A stretch of DNA of 64,000 nt. It comes from Anaerobacillus arseniciselenatis. Lineage in GTDB: Bacteria; Bacillota; Bacilli; Bacillales; Anaerobacillaceae. Position 1 is the stretch's first letter. The number at the start of each line of letters is the position of its first letter. The translations under genes were made by a program, and so were the position numbers. Of this stretch, positions 49,952-59,417 are shown piece by piece. The stretch is taken from assembly GCF_001865995.1 (NCBI RefSeq), contig NZ_MLQQ01000040.1:248001-312000 (forward strand). Direction: 5' to 3'. The notes beneath the pieces were generated by a model that made no database searches, was not told the DNA's origin, and saw only the letters and a list, made by a program, of their open reading frames with translations.

Positions 49952-51019
49952 TTAATAGCTTACTGCATTTACTTTTAAAGGTCTTGAAACAGGCTCAGAT
50001 AAAAACTCCCCAGATGCCATTAAAACTTCACTATCACCATTTACTTGTATCGCAACTTTATCAACCCCTGGCTGCTCAGTTAATGACAATACAAGTAGAT
50101 TTAATACTTCATCACTAATCGCCGTTCCTTCAATATGGTTTAATAAAGATTCATTAAAATTTAAAGTAACAACACCATTGGCATAACGAGGATCGTCTAA
50201 AAGCTCTACCCCATGGCGAAAATCAGTCAACAAGTTAGAAAAGCTAGAAGGTCCTGCTAATAGCTGTGAAACAACAGCTGTTAATTGATCTTCACTAGAG
50301 TTAACTCTTCTCGTTACCGGTACATAATAATAATTTTGTCCATTTTGAGCCAGGAAATATAATGTCACCGATTTACTATTTACTAAATCAACTACTTTAT
50401 CAGTTTCCATGTTTATACCGTTTAATCGGCTAAAACCGTCACCAATAGGAGTTCCATTTGCTGGCATCATCTCTTGATCATATCCATTTATACGAACCTT
50501 TATCTCATCAACACTGTCAAACTGAGTTAATGTCCATGTAATAGCCTGTAATATTTTTAATTCCTCATCAGGGTGATACTCTTTAAATTCCTCTGAAAAA
50601 TCTACAACAGCGACTCCTTCAGCAACATTTACACCGAGCACCTCAGTACCTGGTGGAAGAACGGCTTGAAACCCGTTCGGTAATAATTGAGTGACAGGCC
50701 CATCTTTTACTAAGTATTCAACAGCTTGTTTCGCCACTCCTTCTTCTTTCGGGAGCGTAATCGCTTGTGGAGCAACGAGTCCATTTTGATCAATTAAGTA
50801 CAATTCTCGCGTTACAGTTTCTGTTGTCATCTCTTCACTCGACTCTTCCACTTCTTCCTCTAGCCCTTCAGTGCTATCAAAGGAAACTCCTTCATCAACG
50901 TAACTGACTGGCGGTGGGTCCGTTTCATTCATTGTTTTGTCTCCTCCAAAATTACAACCAGTTACAATGATAGATAGAGCAAACAGCAAAGGAACTCCTG
51001 CTCTGTAAAATTCTCGCAT
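49952..51019 (-). CDS. gerM: GerM spore lipoprotein
   Basis: 355 residues. Lipoprotein signal with lipobox VTGC (Cys about 22). After an acidic linker come two GerMN domains (about 105-200 and 235-345), each with the 'VDFSEEF ... ILQAITWTLTQFD...V.I.G' type pattern. In B. subtilis GerM is involved in spore germination and cortex and in forespore-mother cell channel assembly. ATG behind GGAGGG. Confidence 0.95.
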   Translation of the reverse strand: MREFYRAGVPLLFALSIIVTGCNFGGDKTMNETDPPPVSYVDEGVSFDSTEGLEEEVEESSEEMTTETVTRELYLIDQNGLVAPQAITLPKEEGVAKQAVEYLVKDGPVTQLLPNGFQAVLPPGTEVLGVNVAEGVAVVDFSEEFKEYHPDEELKILQAITWTLTQFDSVDEIKVRINGYDQEMMPANGTPIGDGFSRLNGINMETDKVVDLVNSKSVTLYFLAQNGQNYYYVPVTRRVNSSEDQLTAVVSQLLAGPSSFSNLLTDFRHGVELLDDPRYANGVVTLNFNESLLNHIEGTAISDEVLNLLVLSLTEQPGVDKVAIQVNGDSEVLMASGEFLSEPVSRPLKVNAVSY

Positions 51020-51151
51020 ACAATTTCCCTCCTCAGGTGGTTTGTACTATTATGTATACGAGCTTTTTTCAAAATTAGACCAGGCTTTTTCGATTTCTCT
51101 TCACCTAACCAACAAACCAACGAACAAACTTACCAACTAACCACCACAAAC
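51020..51151. repeat. CCAAC-type simple-repeat spacer between murI and gerM
   Basis: After the gerM ribosome binding site, the spacer contains CCTAACCAACAAACCAACG and CTTACCAACTAACCACC (about 51105-51145), the complement of the GTTGGTTT repeats at 62135-62171. No other feature was seen. Confidence 0.6.
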
Positions 51152-51179
51152 AAAAAAAGCCCTCTAAAAGGACTTTTTA
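51152..51179 (-). terminator. Terminator of murI
   Basis: On the minus strand AAAAAGTCC and GGGCTTTTT pair (one G-U) around TTTTAGA, with seven T at the end; the 5' arm overlaps the murI stop codon. Confidence 0.7.
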
Positions 51180-51971
51180 CGTTAAAGATATAGTTGCAAC
51201 TAATACATTTTGCTCTAACCACTCTTCAGCAATTTGTTTAAAACGAATCTCTTCACCTGTAGTATAGAATGTGTGATTCGGATGACGGTTTCCTGTATAA
51301 AGAAGCTCATTATGATAAAGAAGCGCACTTACTTCCCTTGCAGTTTCATCGCCTGAGGAAATTATTTCAATCGTCTCTCCCATTACCTCTTGGATCACAT
51401 TCATTAATAGTGGATAATGAGTGCATCCTAAAATAATCGTATCAACAGTAGATCTTTTTAAAGGCTGTAAGCAGTTTTGAACAACTTTATAAGCTTCTGG
51501 CCCATCGAATACACCTTTTTCTACTAAAGGGACAAAAGGCGGACAAGCTAAGCTTTCTACCTTGATGTTACTATTAATACTCGTAAGTGTCTTCTTATAA
51601 GCACCACTTTTAATTGTTCCGACTGTACCAATAACAGCTACACTATCATTTTTCGTCGCCTTTAATGCCGAGATTGCACCTGGGTGAATTACACCAACTA
51701 CAGGGATGTTTAACTGATCTCTAACCTCTTCTAAAACAACAGCGGTTGCTGTATTACATGCAATCACTAGCATTTTTATTTCTTTATCTAGTAAATAGTT
51801 AATCATTTCCCACGTGAATTTTCTTACCTCTTCTTCTGGCCTTGGCCCATAGGGACAACGAGCAGTATCACCAATATATAAAATTTCTTCTTTCGGTAGT
51901 TGCCGTAATAATTCTTTTACTACAGTTATCCCACCTATACCAGAATCGATAACACCAATTGCTTTATTCAA
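51177..51971 (-). CDS. murI: Glutamate racemase
   Basis: 264 residues; cofactor-independent racemase supplying D-glutamate for peptidoglycan (racE in B. subtilis). The catalytic cysteines are in IACNTATAV (about 71-79) and [22 protein letters not shown] and [13 protein letters not shown] are also diagnostic. Start codon TTG at 51971 behind GAGGG. The place between ysmB and gerM matches B. subtilis. Confidence 0.97.
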   Translation of the reverse strand: MNKAIGVIDSGIGGITVVKELLRQLPKEEILYIGDTARCPYGPRPEEEVRKFTWEMINYLLDKEIKMLVIACNTATAVVLEEVRDQLNIPVVGVIHPGAISALKATKNDSVAVIGTVGTIKSGAYKKTLTSINSNIKVESLACPPFVPLVEKGVFDGPEAYKVVQNCLQPLKRSTVDTIILGCTHYPLLMNVIQEVMGETIEIISSGDETAREVSALLYHNELLYTGNRHPNHTFYTTGEEIRFKQIAEEWLEQNVLVATISLT

Positions 51972-52006
51972 TGAATTCCCTCTTTTTCATTTTTGCTTTT
52001 ACAAAA

Positions 52007-52456
52007 TTAGTCTCTAGTCATTTCATCGTAAAGATGGCTTAAATTGCTCTCTAGTACGTTAACTTCTTCTTCGGATAGATGTTTTAATACATCACTCAAA
52101 TATTCTTGGCGTTTCTTAATAACTTCTTGAATAATCGTTGCACCTTTTTCTAGTAGATGAATGCGTACAACACGACGGTCGTTCGTATCCTTTACTCTTT
52201 CTACGAGTTCATTTTTTTCCATACGATCAACAAGATCAGTTGTCGTACTACAAGCTAAGTACATTTTATTTGATAATTCTCCGATCGTCATATCTCCATA
52301 TTCATGAAGCCATTGTAGTGCAACAAATTGAGGTGGAGTGATCGGGAACTGAGTCAAAATTTCTCTCCCTCTTTGTTTAATAATATCGGCGATCTTTCTA
52401 AGTGACTTTTCTATATGGGCCACTTGCTGCATTTCATTATTTTTAGATTCTTGCAT
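52007..52456 (-). CDS. ysmB: MarR-family transcriptional regulator YsmB-like
   Basis: 149 residues; winged helix-turn-helix with the MarR layout: TPPQFVALQWLHEYGDMTIGE, recognition region LACSTTTDLVDRMEKNELV, and wing DTNDRRVVRIHLL. I chose the ATG at 52456 behind AAGGAGG; the longer frame would begin 22 codons upstream without such a site. Ligand and targets are unknown. The symbol rests on synteny with B. subtilis ysmB-racE. Confidence 0.88.
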   Translation of the reverse strand: MQESKNNEMQQVAHIEKSLRKIADIIKQRGREILTQFPITPPQFVALQWLHEYGDMTIGELSNKMYLACSTTTDLVDRMEKNELVERVKDTNDRRVVRIHLLEKGATIIQEVIKKRQEYLSDVLKHLSEEEVNVLESNLSHLYDEMTRD

Positions 52457-52622
52457 TTTATACCTCCTTGGTAGTGAAGTTCCGATTTCGACATATATGT
52501 TATTATTTTCGTCGTTTTTCACGATAATTTCAAGTATTCTTAGTAAATAATCTAAAATTATTTTTCTCTAATAATGCTTTTAGTAACTTATTTGTAAAAA
52601 TATTACTTCTCTAAAAGGAAAA

Positions 52623-52735
52623 AGGGCGCTCCAAAAGTGTCAATTCACTAAGACAACCCCTAAATAAAGACGCATTTTTACGATCGGTCTTTATTTAGGG
52701 ACTGGCAGTGACTGACACTTTGATTTGGAACCCCC
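52623..52735. repeat. Long hairpin repeat (family 1) after ptsI
   Basis: GGGCGCTCCAAAAGTGTCA and TGACACTTTGATTTGGAACCCCC are inverted with small bulges. Inside, CCCCTAAATAAAGAC and GTCTTTATTTAGGG pair over 14 bases. It starts about 15 bases after the ptsI stop and can terminate the ptsHI unit. Confidence 0.85.
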
Positions 52736-52749
52736 ATGTGAAAATTTCT

Positions 52750-54468
52750 TTATTTTAAAACTTTATTTTTTACTAACGTTTCCACTTCCGTTGCAGTAGC
52801 TAATGTTAATGCTTCTTTAGCGATCGTTTGCATTTGTTGTTTAGAAAGGTTTTTAATTTGAGTTCTTGCTGGTAAAATCGACGTAGCACTCATACTGAAC
52901 TCATCTAAACCTAAGCCTAATAAAATCGGGATGGCTAACTCGTCTCCTGCCATTTCGCCACACATACCTGCCCACTTTCCTTCTTGGTGCGCTGCCGTAA
53001 TTACAGAATTAATTAAGCGAAGTACTGCAGGATTATACGGCTGATACAAGTAAGAAACTTGCTCGTTCATTCGGTCTGCTGCCATCGTATATTGAATTAA
53101 ATCGTTTGTACCGATACTAAAGAAATCGACTTCTTTGGCAAAAATATCAGCCATAGCAGCTGTTGAAGGAATCTCTACCATCATACCAACTTCAATCGAA
53201 TCGGATACTTTCACTCCATTTGCTAATAAACTACCTTTTTCTTCATTTAAAATTTCTTTCGCTTGTCGGAGTTCCTCGATCGTTGCAATCATCGGGAACA
53301 TAATTTTTAAGTTCCCATATTCGCTAGCTCTCAAAAGAGCTCTTAGTTGTGTACGGAATATTTCCTGTTCTTCTAAGCACAATCGTATCGCTCTATATCC
53401 TAAAAAAGGATTCATTTCTTTCGGTAAATCTAAATAAGGAAGTTCCTTATCTCCACCAATATCTAATGTTCGGATAACGACTGGTTTTCCTGCCATTCTT
53501 TCGACAACAGTTTTGTAAGCTTCAAACTGCTCCTCTTCTGACGGCAGCTCATTTCGACCCATATATATAAATTCAGTACGATAAAGCCCAATTCCTTCTG
53601 CACCATTGTTAATAACACCATCAAGGTCATCCGGAGTTCCAATATTAGCAGCTAACTCTACATGCTGTCCATCTTCTGAAACAGTCTTTTCAGCGACAAG
53701 TTTTTCCCATTCCTTTTTTTGTGCTTCAAACGTTGCCAACTTCGTCTTATATTCTGATACTTGTTCTTCAGTCGGATCCACAATCACAATCCCATCAAGA
53801 CCGTCAACAATCACTACAGTTCCAGCTTCTATTTTTGTCGTAGCTTCTTTCGTTCCAACTACCGCAGGAATTTCTAATGATCGAGACATGATCGCTGAAT
53901 GCGAAGTTCTACCACCAATATCTGTAGCAAAACCCTTTACGTAGTTTCGATTCAATTGTGCTGTATCTGATGGTGTTAAATCCTCACCGATAATAACTAC
54001 TTCTTCGTCAATCGCTGCTAATGAGGCTGTTTGAATGCCTAATAGATGCCCTAAAACTCGTTGAGAAACATCGCGAATGTCCGCTGCTCTCTCTTTCATG
54101 TACTCGTTGTCCATACTTTCAAACATCGAAATAAACATCGATGAAACATCATCCATTGCACTCTCAGCATTTAGCTTGTCAGATGAAATTTTATCTTTTA
54201 CGGCATTAATAAGTTCAGGGTCACTTAATACGAGAAGATGCGCTGCAAATATTGCTGCTTTATCTTCCCCCATTTCCTTTTCGGCTTTTTCTTGAATCAC
54301 TTTTAATTCTTCTTTTGATGTTTCTAATGCCTTTTCAAGCTTAAGCTGCTCAGCTTCAACATTAGTACTTGTTTTTCTTTCAATTGTAAAATCTGGATTT
54401 TCTAGCTTAAATGCTTTGGCAATTGCTATCCCGCTAGAAGCTGCTATTCCTTTTATTGTTTCAGACAT
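52750..54468 (-). CDS. ptsI: Phosphoenolpyruvate-protein phosphotransferase (enzyme I)
   Basis: 572 residues. The phosphorylated histidine lies in [17 protein letters not shown] (about 189). The PEP-binding TIM barrel shows [23 protein letters not shown] and [15 protein letters not shown], and the active-site cysteine is in [11 protein letters not shown]. It passes phosphate from PEP to HPr. The ATG overlaps the ptsH stop by one base. In B. subtilis ptsHI follow ptsG elsewhere on the chromosome; here they sit between ysmB and gerE. Confidence 0.97.
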   Translation of the reverse strand: MSETIKGIAASSGIAIAKAFKLENPDFTIERKTSTNVEAEQLKLEKALETSKEELKVIQEKAEKEMGEDKAAIFAAHLLVLSDPELINAVKDKISSDKLNAESAMDDVSSMFISMFESMDNEYMKERAADIRDVSQRVLGHLLGIQTASLAAIDEEVVIIGEDLTPSDTAQLNRNYVKGFATDIGGRTSHSAIMSRSLEIPAVVGTKEATTKIEAGTVVIVDGLDGIVIVDPTEEQVSEYKTKLATFEAQKKEWEKLVAEKTVSEDGQHVELAANIGTPDDLDGVINNGAEGIGLYRTEFIYMGRNELPSEEEQFEAYKTVVERMAGKPVVIRTLDIGGDKELPYLDLPKEMNPFLGYRAIRLCLEEQEIFRTQLRALLRASEYGNLKIMFPMIATIEELRQAKEILNEEKGSLLANGVKVSDSIEVGMMVEIPSTAAMADIFAKEVDFFSIGTNDLIQYTMAADRMNEQVSYLYQPYNPAVLRLINSVITAAHQEGKWAGMCGEMAGDELAIPILLGLGLDEFSMSATSILPARTQIKNLSKQQMQTIAKEALTLATATEVETLVKNKVLK

Positions 54469-54731
54469 TACTCACCTAAACCACCTTTAATAACTTCTTC
54501 AAGGGCAGCTAGTGCTGCATCCGCATCTGATCCTTCAGCTTTAATAGTTACATCTGCCCCTTGTCCAACACCTAGAGACATAACACCCATTATTGATTTT
54601 AAGTTCACAGACTTTTCTTTGTAAGTTAACGTAATATCAGCTTCAAATTGTCCTGCTTTATTTACTAATTGTGTTGCTGGTCTTGCATGAATACCTGTAT
54701 CTGCTGTGATTTTAAATGATTTTTCTGCCAT
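54468..54731 (-). CDS. ptsH: Phosphocarrier protein HPr
   Basis: 87 residues. Catalytic His-15 in [13 protein letters not shown] and the regulatory Ser-46 in [14 protein letters not shown], the site HPr kinase uses to make the CcpA corepressor in Firmicutes. ATG behind AAGGAGTG. It carries phosphate from enzyme I to sugar transporters and, as Ser-P HPr, controls catabolite repression. Confidence 0.98.
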   Translation of the reverse strand: MAEKSFKITADTGIHARPATQLVNKAGQFEADITLTYKEKSVNLKSIMGVMSLGVGQGADVTIKAEGSDADAALAALEEVIKGGLGE

Positions 54732-54785
54732 TTTGAAACACTCCTTAAATAGTTTAATTTATAATGAATTTCGATACTAACTAAA

Positions 54786-54897
54786 TGAATTTCATAATTA
54801 CTAAAAACGAGCCACATCACGCAATATATAGTTTGCGAATTGTTTTACGCAACTATATATTGATCTTCGTGGCGAAGATAAGCAATTATGAAATTCA
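54786..54897. repeat. Palindromic MITE-like element (family 3), copy 2
   Basis: A 112-bp twin of 47676-47788 with the same TGAATTTCATAATTA end and interior, including the shared CACGCAATATATAGTTTGCG. The loop differs. It lies in the 5' region of ptsH. A longer stretch of the end, TAAATGAATTTCATAATTA, is shared outward. Confidence 0.85.
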
Positions 54898-55002
54898 TTA
54901 AACTTGTAAAAGTTAGCGCCAAAAGTCACGAACATCCTGTTTTTCATCTTATAACTAACCGTCTTTTACATGAAAATATATCGTCACCATCTAGAATGAA
55001 AA

Positions 55003-55080
55003 TTGGAGGTGGATTTTCTTTCACTTCACTGTAAACTTCTATCGAATTTTAGAGGCTCGTGAAAGAAAATCCACCTCCAA
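55003..55080. repeat. Family 2 structured repeat, copy B
   Basis: A perfect 20-bp outer stem joins 55003-55022 and 55061-55080 (key bases GGAGGTGGATTTTC / GAAAATCCACCTCC). The inner 28 bases at 55033-55060 are identical to copy A at 10383-10410, although the stem arms are quite different. It lies between gerE and ptsH. Confidence 0.9.
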
Positions 55081-55101
55081 GTACCTATTTTCACACAAAA
55101 A

Positions 55102-55191
55102 AGCATGAATAAAGATGCAATGAAGACATTTAGATGATCTATAAATAGATTTTCCCATCTAAACGTTCATATACACAACTTTACTCATGCC
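55102..55191. repeat. Long imperfect hairpin in the gerE-ptsH gap
   Basis: GCATGAATAAAG (55103-55114) and CTTTACTCATGC (55179-55190) pair with one mismatch, and CATTTAGATG / CATCTAAACG pair further in. It is similar in size and shape to the family 1 hairpins but has no GTGTCTGACAC core. Confidence 0.65.
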
Positions 55192-55300
55192 TGATCGCGT
55201 CAGTAACACGTAAACATTTTTATTCTATTAATTCTTACTACAAAATAATTATATCATAAAGATTTTAAAATTTTCAACATGTGCATTAATGTTTGTGTAT

Positions 55301-55348
55301 AAAAAAAAGGGTGTCCAAGAAGTGTCTGACACTTATTTTGGACAACCC
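55301..55348 (-). terminator. Terminator of gerE built from a family 1 core
   Basis: On the minus strand GGGTTGTCCAA and TTGGACACCC pair around an inner AGTGTC/GACACT hairpin, followed by eight T, seven bases after the gerE stop. It is a short member of the GTGTCTGACAC family working as a plain terminator. Confidence 0.9.
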
Positions 55349-55354
55349 AAATGC

Positions 55355-55579
55355 TTAGATCTTTAAATATCCTAACCGCACCAATTCAATGACTGCTTGT
55401 GAGCGCCCCTTTACTCCAAGCTTTTGCATTGTGTTTGAAATGTGATTACGAACCGTTTTTTCGCTTATGAATAGTTGCTGTGCAATTTCTCTTGTAGTCT
55501 TATCTTGAACTAATAATTCAAAAACTTCTTTCTCACGTTTTGTGAGTAGTGGCTTAGGACGGAATTCGTGTTCTTTCAA
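55355..55579 (-). CDS. gerE: GerE, LuxR-type regulator of late mother-cell spore genes
   Basis: 74 residues, consisting only of a LuxR-type helix-turn-helix domain: LTKREKEVFELLVQDKTTREIAQQ, then the recognition helix in SEKTVRNHISNTMQKLGVKGR. Length and neighbours (ysmA, sdhB) match B. subtilis GerE, which acts with sigma-K. Start codon TTG at 55579 behind GAGAGGGTG. Confidence 0.96.
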   Translation of the reverse strand: MKEHEFRPKPLLTKREKEVFELLVQDKTTREIAQQLFISEKTVRNHISNTMQKLGVKGRSQAVIELVRLGYLKI

Positions 55580-55665
55580 TTATTTCACCCTCTCTTGCAC
55601 GGGCTACAATGCATAGGAATGTATTTAGCTACGATATCCTATGTAAGAAGGTGTTTCCTTGTGAC

Positions 55666-56133
55666 TTAATTATTACATGTTGAAAAAGAACTTTCGAGTT
55701 TTTCTATAATGGCTAGATCCCATTGAACTGGTTTGCCAGTTTTTTTATGAACTTGCACCATTCTGCCCCTACCAGTTAAACATACATCACCTTGCTCATT
55801 TTTGATCATATAATGTAGATCAAAAGAAGTTGAACCCACTGAATCAACTTTTACAAATACTTTTAGCTGCTCATCAAAAAATATTTGCTTTAAGTAATTA
55901 CATTGTAAATCAGATGTAACTGGGATGGTCTCAACTTTTGAAGACATCCATTTTTTCATTAAACCCATTTCTTTTAAAAAATCGATACGTGCCTCCTCAA
56001 AGTAAGCAAATACTTTTGTGTTATTTAAATGTCCAAAGGCATCTGTTTCAGAAAATCGAACCTTTACAGGCGCAAAAAATGAAAAACCACTTATCCATTG
56101 CTCTTTATTATCAATATAAGATATTTTTTCCAA
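55666..56133 (-). CDS. ysmA: Acyl-CoA thioesterase-like protein YsmA
   Basis: 155 residues, hot-dog 4HBT fold. The signature VRFSETDAFGHLNNTKVFAYFEEARIDFL holds the catalytic aspartate equivalent, and Y-C-N-Y-L-K-Q type strands follow. The substrate is unknown. It starts with TTG behind AAAGGAG, and lies between sdhB and gerE as in B. subtilis. Confidence 0.9.
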   Translation of the reverse strand: MEKISYIDNKEQWISGFSFFAPVKVRFSETDAFGHLNNTKVFAYFEEARIDFLKEMGLMKKWMSSKVETIPVTSDLQCNYLKQIFFDEQLKVFVKVDSVGSTSFDLHYMIKNEQGDVCLTGRGRMVQVHKKTGKPVQWDLAIIEKLESSFSTCNN

Positions 56134-56189
56134 AATAAATTTGCTCCTTTCGAGTAATTATGAATGATTGACCATTCATTTATATTTAG

Positions 56190-56242
56190 AAAAAGTGGTG
56201 ACTCGATATGAGAACCATACTCACCTGAGTCACCGCTTTTTA
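56190..56242. terminator. Terminator of the sdh operon
   Basis: AAAAAGTGGTGACTC (56190-56204) and GAGTCACCGCTTTTT (56228-56242) pair with one G-U, with A and T runs at both ends. Located just after the sdhB stop. Confidence 0.9.
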
Positions 56243-56257
56243 TGTTAGGATAATCTA

Positions 56258-57019
56258 TTAAATATTGTTGTCACTTCCGAAGAAGTTTCTGAATGACTGT
56301 AGTGTCGTATCACGGTTTAGTGCAGCAATTGAAGTCGTTAAAGGAATTCCTTTCGGACATGCTTGCACACAGTTTTGTGAGTTACCACAATTGGTTAATC
56401 CACCGTCACCCATAAGAGTTTCAAGACGCTCTCCTCTGTTCATTTCACCCGTTGGATGTGCATTAAAGAGACGAACTTGTGATAATGGAGCAGGACCAAT
56501 AAATGGTGATTTACTATTTACGTTCGGACATGCCTCTAAACAAACACCGCAAGTCATACATTTTGAAAGTTCATAAGCCCATTGTCGCTTGCTCTCTGGC
56601 ATACGTGGACCAGGCCCCAAGTCGTAAGTACCGTCGATTGGAATCCATGCTTTGACTTTCTTTAATGATTCAAACATTCTCGTACGATCTACCATTAAGT
56701 CACGAATAACTGGGAACGTACGCATTGGCTCTAAGCGAATTGGCTGTTCTAATTGGTCAATTAAAGCTGTACAAGATTGACGCGGCTTACCATTGATGAC
56801 CATTGAACATGCACCACAAACTTCTTCTAGACAGCTCATATCCCAAGTGATTGGCGTCGAGTTAGTACCTGATGAATTTACAGGATTACGACGGAGTTCC
56901 ATTAGAGCCGAAATAACGTTCATATTCTCACGATAAGGTATTTCAAATTCTTCTTTATATGGCGCAGAACTTGTATCCGCTTGTCGAGTGATTATAAATC
57001 GAATGGTTTTTTGGCTCAT
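56258..57019 (-). CDS. sdhB: Succinate dehydrogenase iron-sulfur subunit
   Basis: 253 residues. 2Fe-2S ligands in CLEEVCGACSMVINGKPRQSC, then two cysteine-rich motifs CMTCGVCLEACPNV and CGNSQNCVQACPKGIPL for the 4Fe-4S and 3Fe-4S clusters. It passes electrons from SdhA flavin to the membrane quinone site. The ATG overlaps sdhA by four bases (ATGA). Confidence 0.98.
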   Translation of the reverse strand: MSQKTIRFIITRQADTSSAPYKEEFEIPYRENMNVISALMELRRNPVNSSGTNSTPITWDMSCLEEVCGACSMVINGKPRQSCTALIDQLEQPIRLEPMRTFPVIRDLMVDRTRMFESLKKVKAWIPIDGTYDLGPGPRMPESKRQWAYELSKCMTCGVCLEACPNVNSKSPFIGPAPLSQVRLFNAHPTGEMNRGERLETLMGDGGLTNCGNSQNCVQACPKGIPLTTSIAALNRDTTLQSFRNFFGSDNNI

Positions 57020-58785
57020 GCTTTCTCACTCACTTTCTTTTTAGTGGTGTAGTCACGTTTACGTGGTGTGATTAATGAAACATCAACATCTTCATATTCA
57101 AACTCGGGAGCATGTTTCTCAGCGTTATACTTAGCCTTTGTTGTCTTTAACCATTCTTCATCATTACGATCCGGGAATTCTGGTTTGTAATGAGCCCCAC
57201 GACTTTCGTTACGGTTATACGCACCTTGAGTAATTACACGAGCTAAATTGAGCATTCCTTCAAATTGACGAGTAAATGCAACACCTTGATTACTCCATTT
57301 AGCTGTATCTACAATATTAATGTTTTTATAACGTTCCATTAATTCAACAATTTTTTCATCTGTTTTCAATAACTTATCATTTTCACGAACAACTGTTACG
57401 TTCGCTGTCATAATGTCACCTAGTTCTTTATGAAGCTGGTACGCATTCTCTTTTCCATCCATCTTTAAGATAGAATCGAACTTTTGTTGCTCCTCTTTTA
57501 AACAGCTATCAAACAGTGTAGATGAAATATCATCCGCTGATTTTTCTAAACCTTTAATATAGTCAACTGCCTTAGGTCCTGCTACCATTCCACCATAAAT
57601 CGCAGAAAGAAGTGAGTTTGCACCTAAACGGTTAGCTCCATGTTGAGAATAGTCAACCTCGCCGGCAGCAAATAATCCAGGAATATTTGTCATTTGATCA
57701 TAGTCTACATAAAGTCCACCCATTGAATAGTGAACACCTGGGAAGATTTTCATCGGTACTTTACGAGGATCGTCACCCATGAACTTCTCATAAATTTCCA
57801 TAATTCCACCTAGTTTTATGTCTAACTCTTTCGGATCTTTATGAGAAAGGTCAAGATAAACCATGTTCTCTCCATTAATACCTAACTTTTGATTTACACA
57901 AACATCGAAAATTTCTCTAGTAGCGATGTCACGTGGAACTAAGTTTCCGTATGCAGGATACTTTTCTTCTAGGAAGTACCAAGGTTTTCCATCCTTATAT
58001 GTCCAAACACGGCCACCTTCACCACGAGCACTTTCACTCATGAGACGAAGCTTGTCATCTCCTGGAATCGCTGTAGGGTGAATTTGAATAAATTCTCCAT
58101 TCGCATAATATACGCCTTGCTCATATAGTTTTGCAGCTGCAAAACCTGTATTAATCATAGAGTTAGTAGATTTCCCGAAGATGATTCCAGGTCCACCTGT
58201 AGCAATGATTACTGCATCAGCTTTAAAGTGCTCAATCTGTGAAGAGCCTAAATCTTGTGCTATAATCCCACGGCAAACTCCCTCATCATCGATAATTGTC
58301 GATAAAAACTCCCAGCCTTCATACTTTTTCACAAGACCTCTTGTTTCATGGCGACGAACTTGCTCGTCACAAGCATATAAAAGCTGTTGTCCTGTAGTTG
58401 CACCAGCAAAAGCTGTACGGTGGTGCTGTGTACCACCAAAGCGTCGGAAATCTAGTAAACCTTCAGGAGTACGGTTAAACATAACTCCCATACGGTCCAT
58501 TAAATGAATAATTCCTGGTGCCGCATCACACATTGCTTTTACTTGCGGTTGGTTTGCTAAAAAGTCTCCACCGTAAACTGAATCATCAAAATGTTCTGCC
58601 GGTGAGTCACCCTCACCTTTTGTATTTACAGCTCCGTTAATACCACCTTGGGCACATACGGAGTGAGATCGTTTTACAGGAACTACTGAAAATAAATCAA
58701 CTTGAACTCCTGCTTCTGCTGCTTTGATCGCGGCCATCAAACCTGCTAAGCCACCACCAACTATTACGATTTTTCCTTTACTCAT
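57016..58785 (-). CDS. sdhA: Succinate dehydrogenase flavoprotein subunit
   Basis: About 589 residues. FAD-binding Rossmann motif VIVGGGLAGLMAA (about 6-18), covalent-flavin histidine region SVCAQGGINGA, substrate-binding HHRTAFAGATTG and HPTAIPGDD. I chose ATG 58785 (MSKGKIVIVGG) with AAGGAG eight bases upstream; the preceding ATG is equally in frame. Catalytic subunit of complex II oxidising succinate to fumarate. Confidence 0.98.
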   Translation of the reverse strand: MSKGKIVIVGGGLAGLMAAIKAAEAGVQVDLFSVVPVKRSHSVCAQGGINGAVNTKGEGDSPAEHFDDSVYGGDFLANQPQVKAMCDAAPGIIHLMDRMGVMFNRTPEGLLDFRRFGGTQHHRTAFAGATTGQQLLYACDEQVRRHETRGLVKKYEGWEFLSTIIDDEGVCRGIIAQDLGSSQIEHFKADAVIIATGGPGIIFGKSTNSMINTGFAAAKLYEQGVYYANGEFIQIHPTAIPGDDKLRLMSESARGEGGRVWTYKDGKPWYFLEEKYPAYGNLVPRDIATREIFDVCVNQKLGINGENMVYLDLSHKDPKELDIKLGGIMEIYEKFMGDDPRKVPMKIFPGVHYSMGGLYVDYDQMTNIPGLFAAGEVDYSQHGANRLGANSLLSAIYGGMVAGPKAVDYIKGLEKSADDISSTLFDSCLKEEQQKFDSILKMDGKENAYQLHKELGDIMTANVTVVRENDKLLKTDEKIVELMERYKNINIVDTAKWSNQGVAFTRQFEGMLNLARVITQGAYNRNESRGAHYKPEFPDRNDEEWLKTTKAKYNAEKHAPEFEYEDVDVSLITPRKRDYTTKKKVSEKA

Positions 58786-58808
58786 CATGACCACTCCTTA
58801 ATATTTGG

Positions 58809-59417
58809 CTAGATAAATGCTAAGATTGCACGAACACCAACAAACGTTAACGCAACGAAAATACCTAGCGTCAAGTAAGTTGAAATTACTTGTGATCGAG
58901 GAGTAACAGTGATTCCCCAAGTTACGAAAAACGCCCATAGTCCGTTCGCAAAGTGGAATGTTGCTGCAACAATACCTACAATGTAAAATGCGAGAATGAA
59001 AGGATTCGCAACAATGTTTGCCATCATGTTAAAGTCAACTGTTGCTCCTAAAGCAGCCTGGACTCTCGTTTCCCAAACGTGCCAAGCTAAGAATATTACT
59101 GTGATTACACCTGTCCAACGTTGAAGTCTAAACATCCAGTTTCTAAAGTAGCCATATGTACTCGTGTTATGCTTCGCTTGGAATGCAATGTAAAGGCCAT
59201 AAATGGCGTGGAATAATAATGGTAAGAAGATAACAAAAATTTCTAATAGATAACGAAATGGTAAATTTTCCATAAATTGTACTGCTGAATTATAAGATTC
59301 TACCCCATAGACAGCATAGTAGTTAACTACAAAATGAACGATTAAGAAGATCCCTACTGGTATAACCCCTAGCAAAGAGTGCAACTTACGATACATAAAT
59401 TCTCGATTACCGGCCAT
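58809..59417 (-). CDS. sdhC: Succinate dehydrogenase cytochrome b558 subunit
   Basis: 202 residues with five predicted membrane helices. It is the single-gene, di-haem membrane anchor type of Bacillus. Histidines suited to haem ligation lie in KLHSLLGVIPVGIFLIVH, LLFHAIYG, LAWHVWE and ATFHFANGLW. Binds menaquinone and anchors SdhAB. ATG behind GGGGGAAAC. First gene of sdhCAB. Confidence 0.97.
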   Translation of the reverse strand: MAGNREFMYRKLHSLLGVIPVGIFLIVHFVVNYYAVYGVESYNSAVQFMENLPFRYLLEIFVIFLPLLFHAIYGLYIAFQAKHNTSTYGYFRNWMFRLQRWTGVITVIFLAWHVWETRVQAALGATVDFNMMANIVANPFILAFYIVGIVAATFHFANGLWAFFVTWGITVTPRSQVISTYLTLGIFVALTFVGVRAILAFI

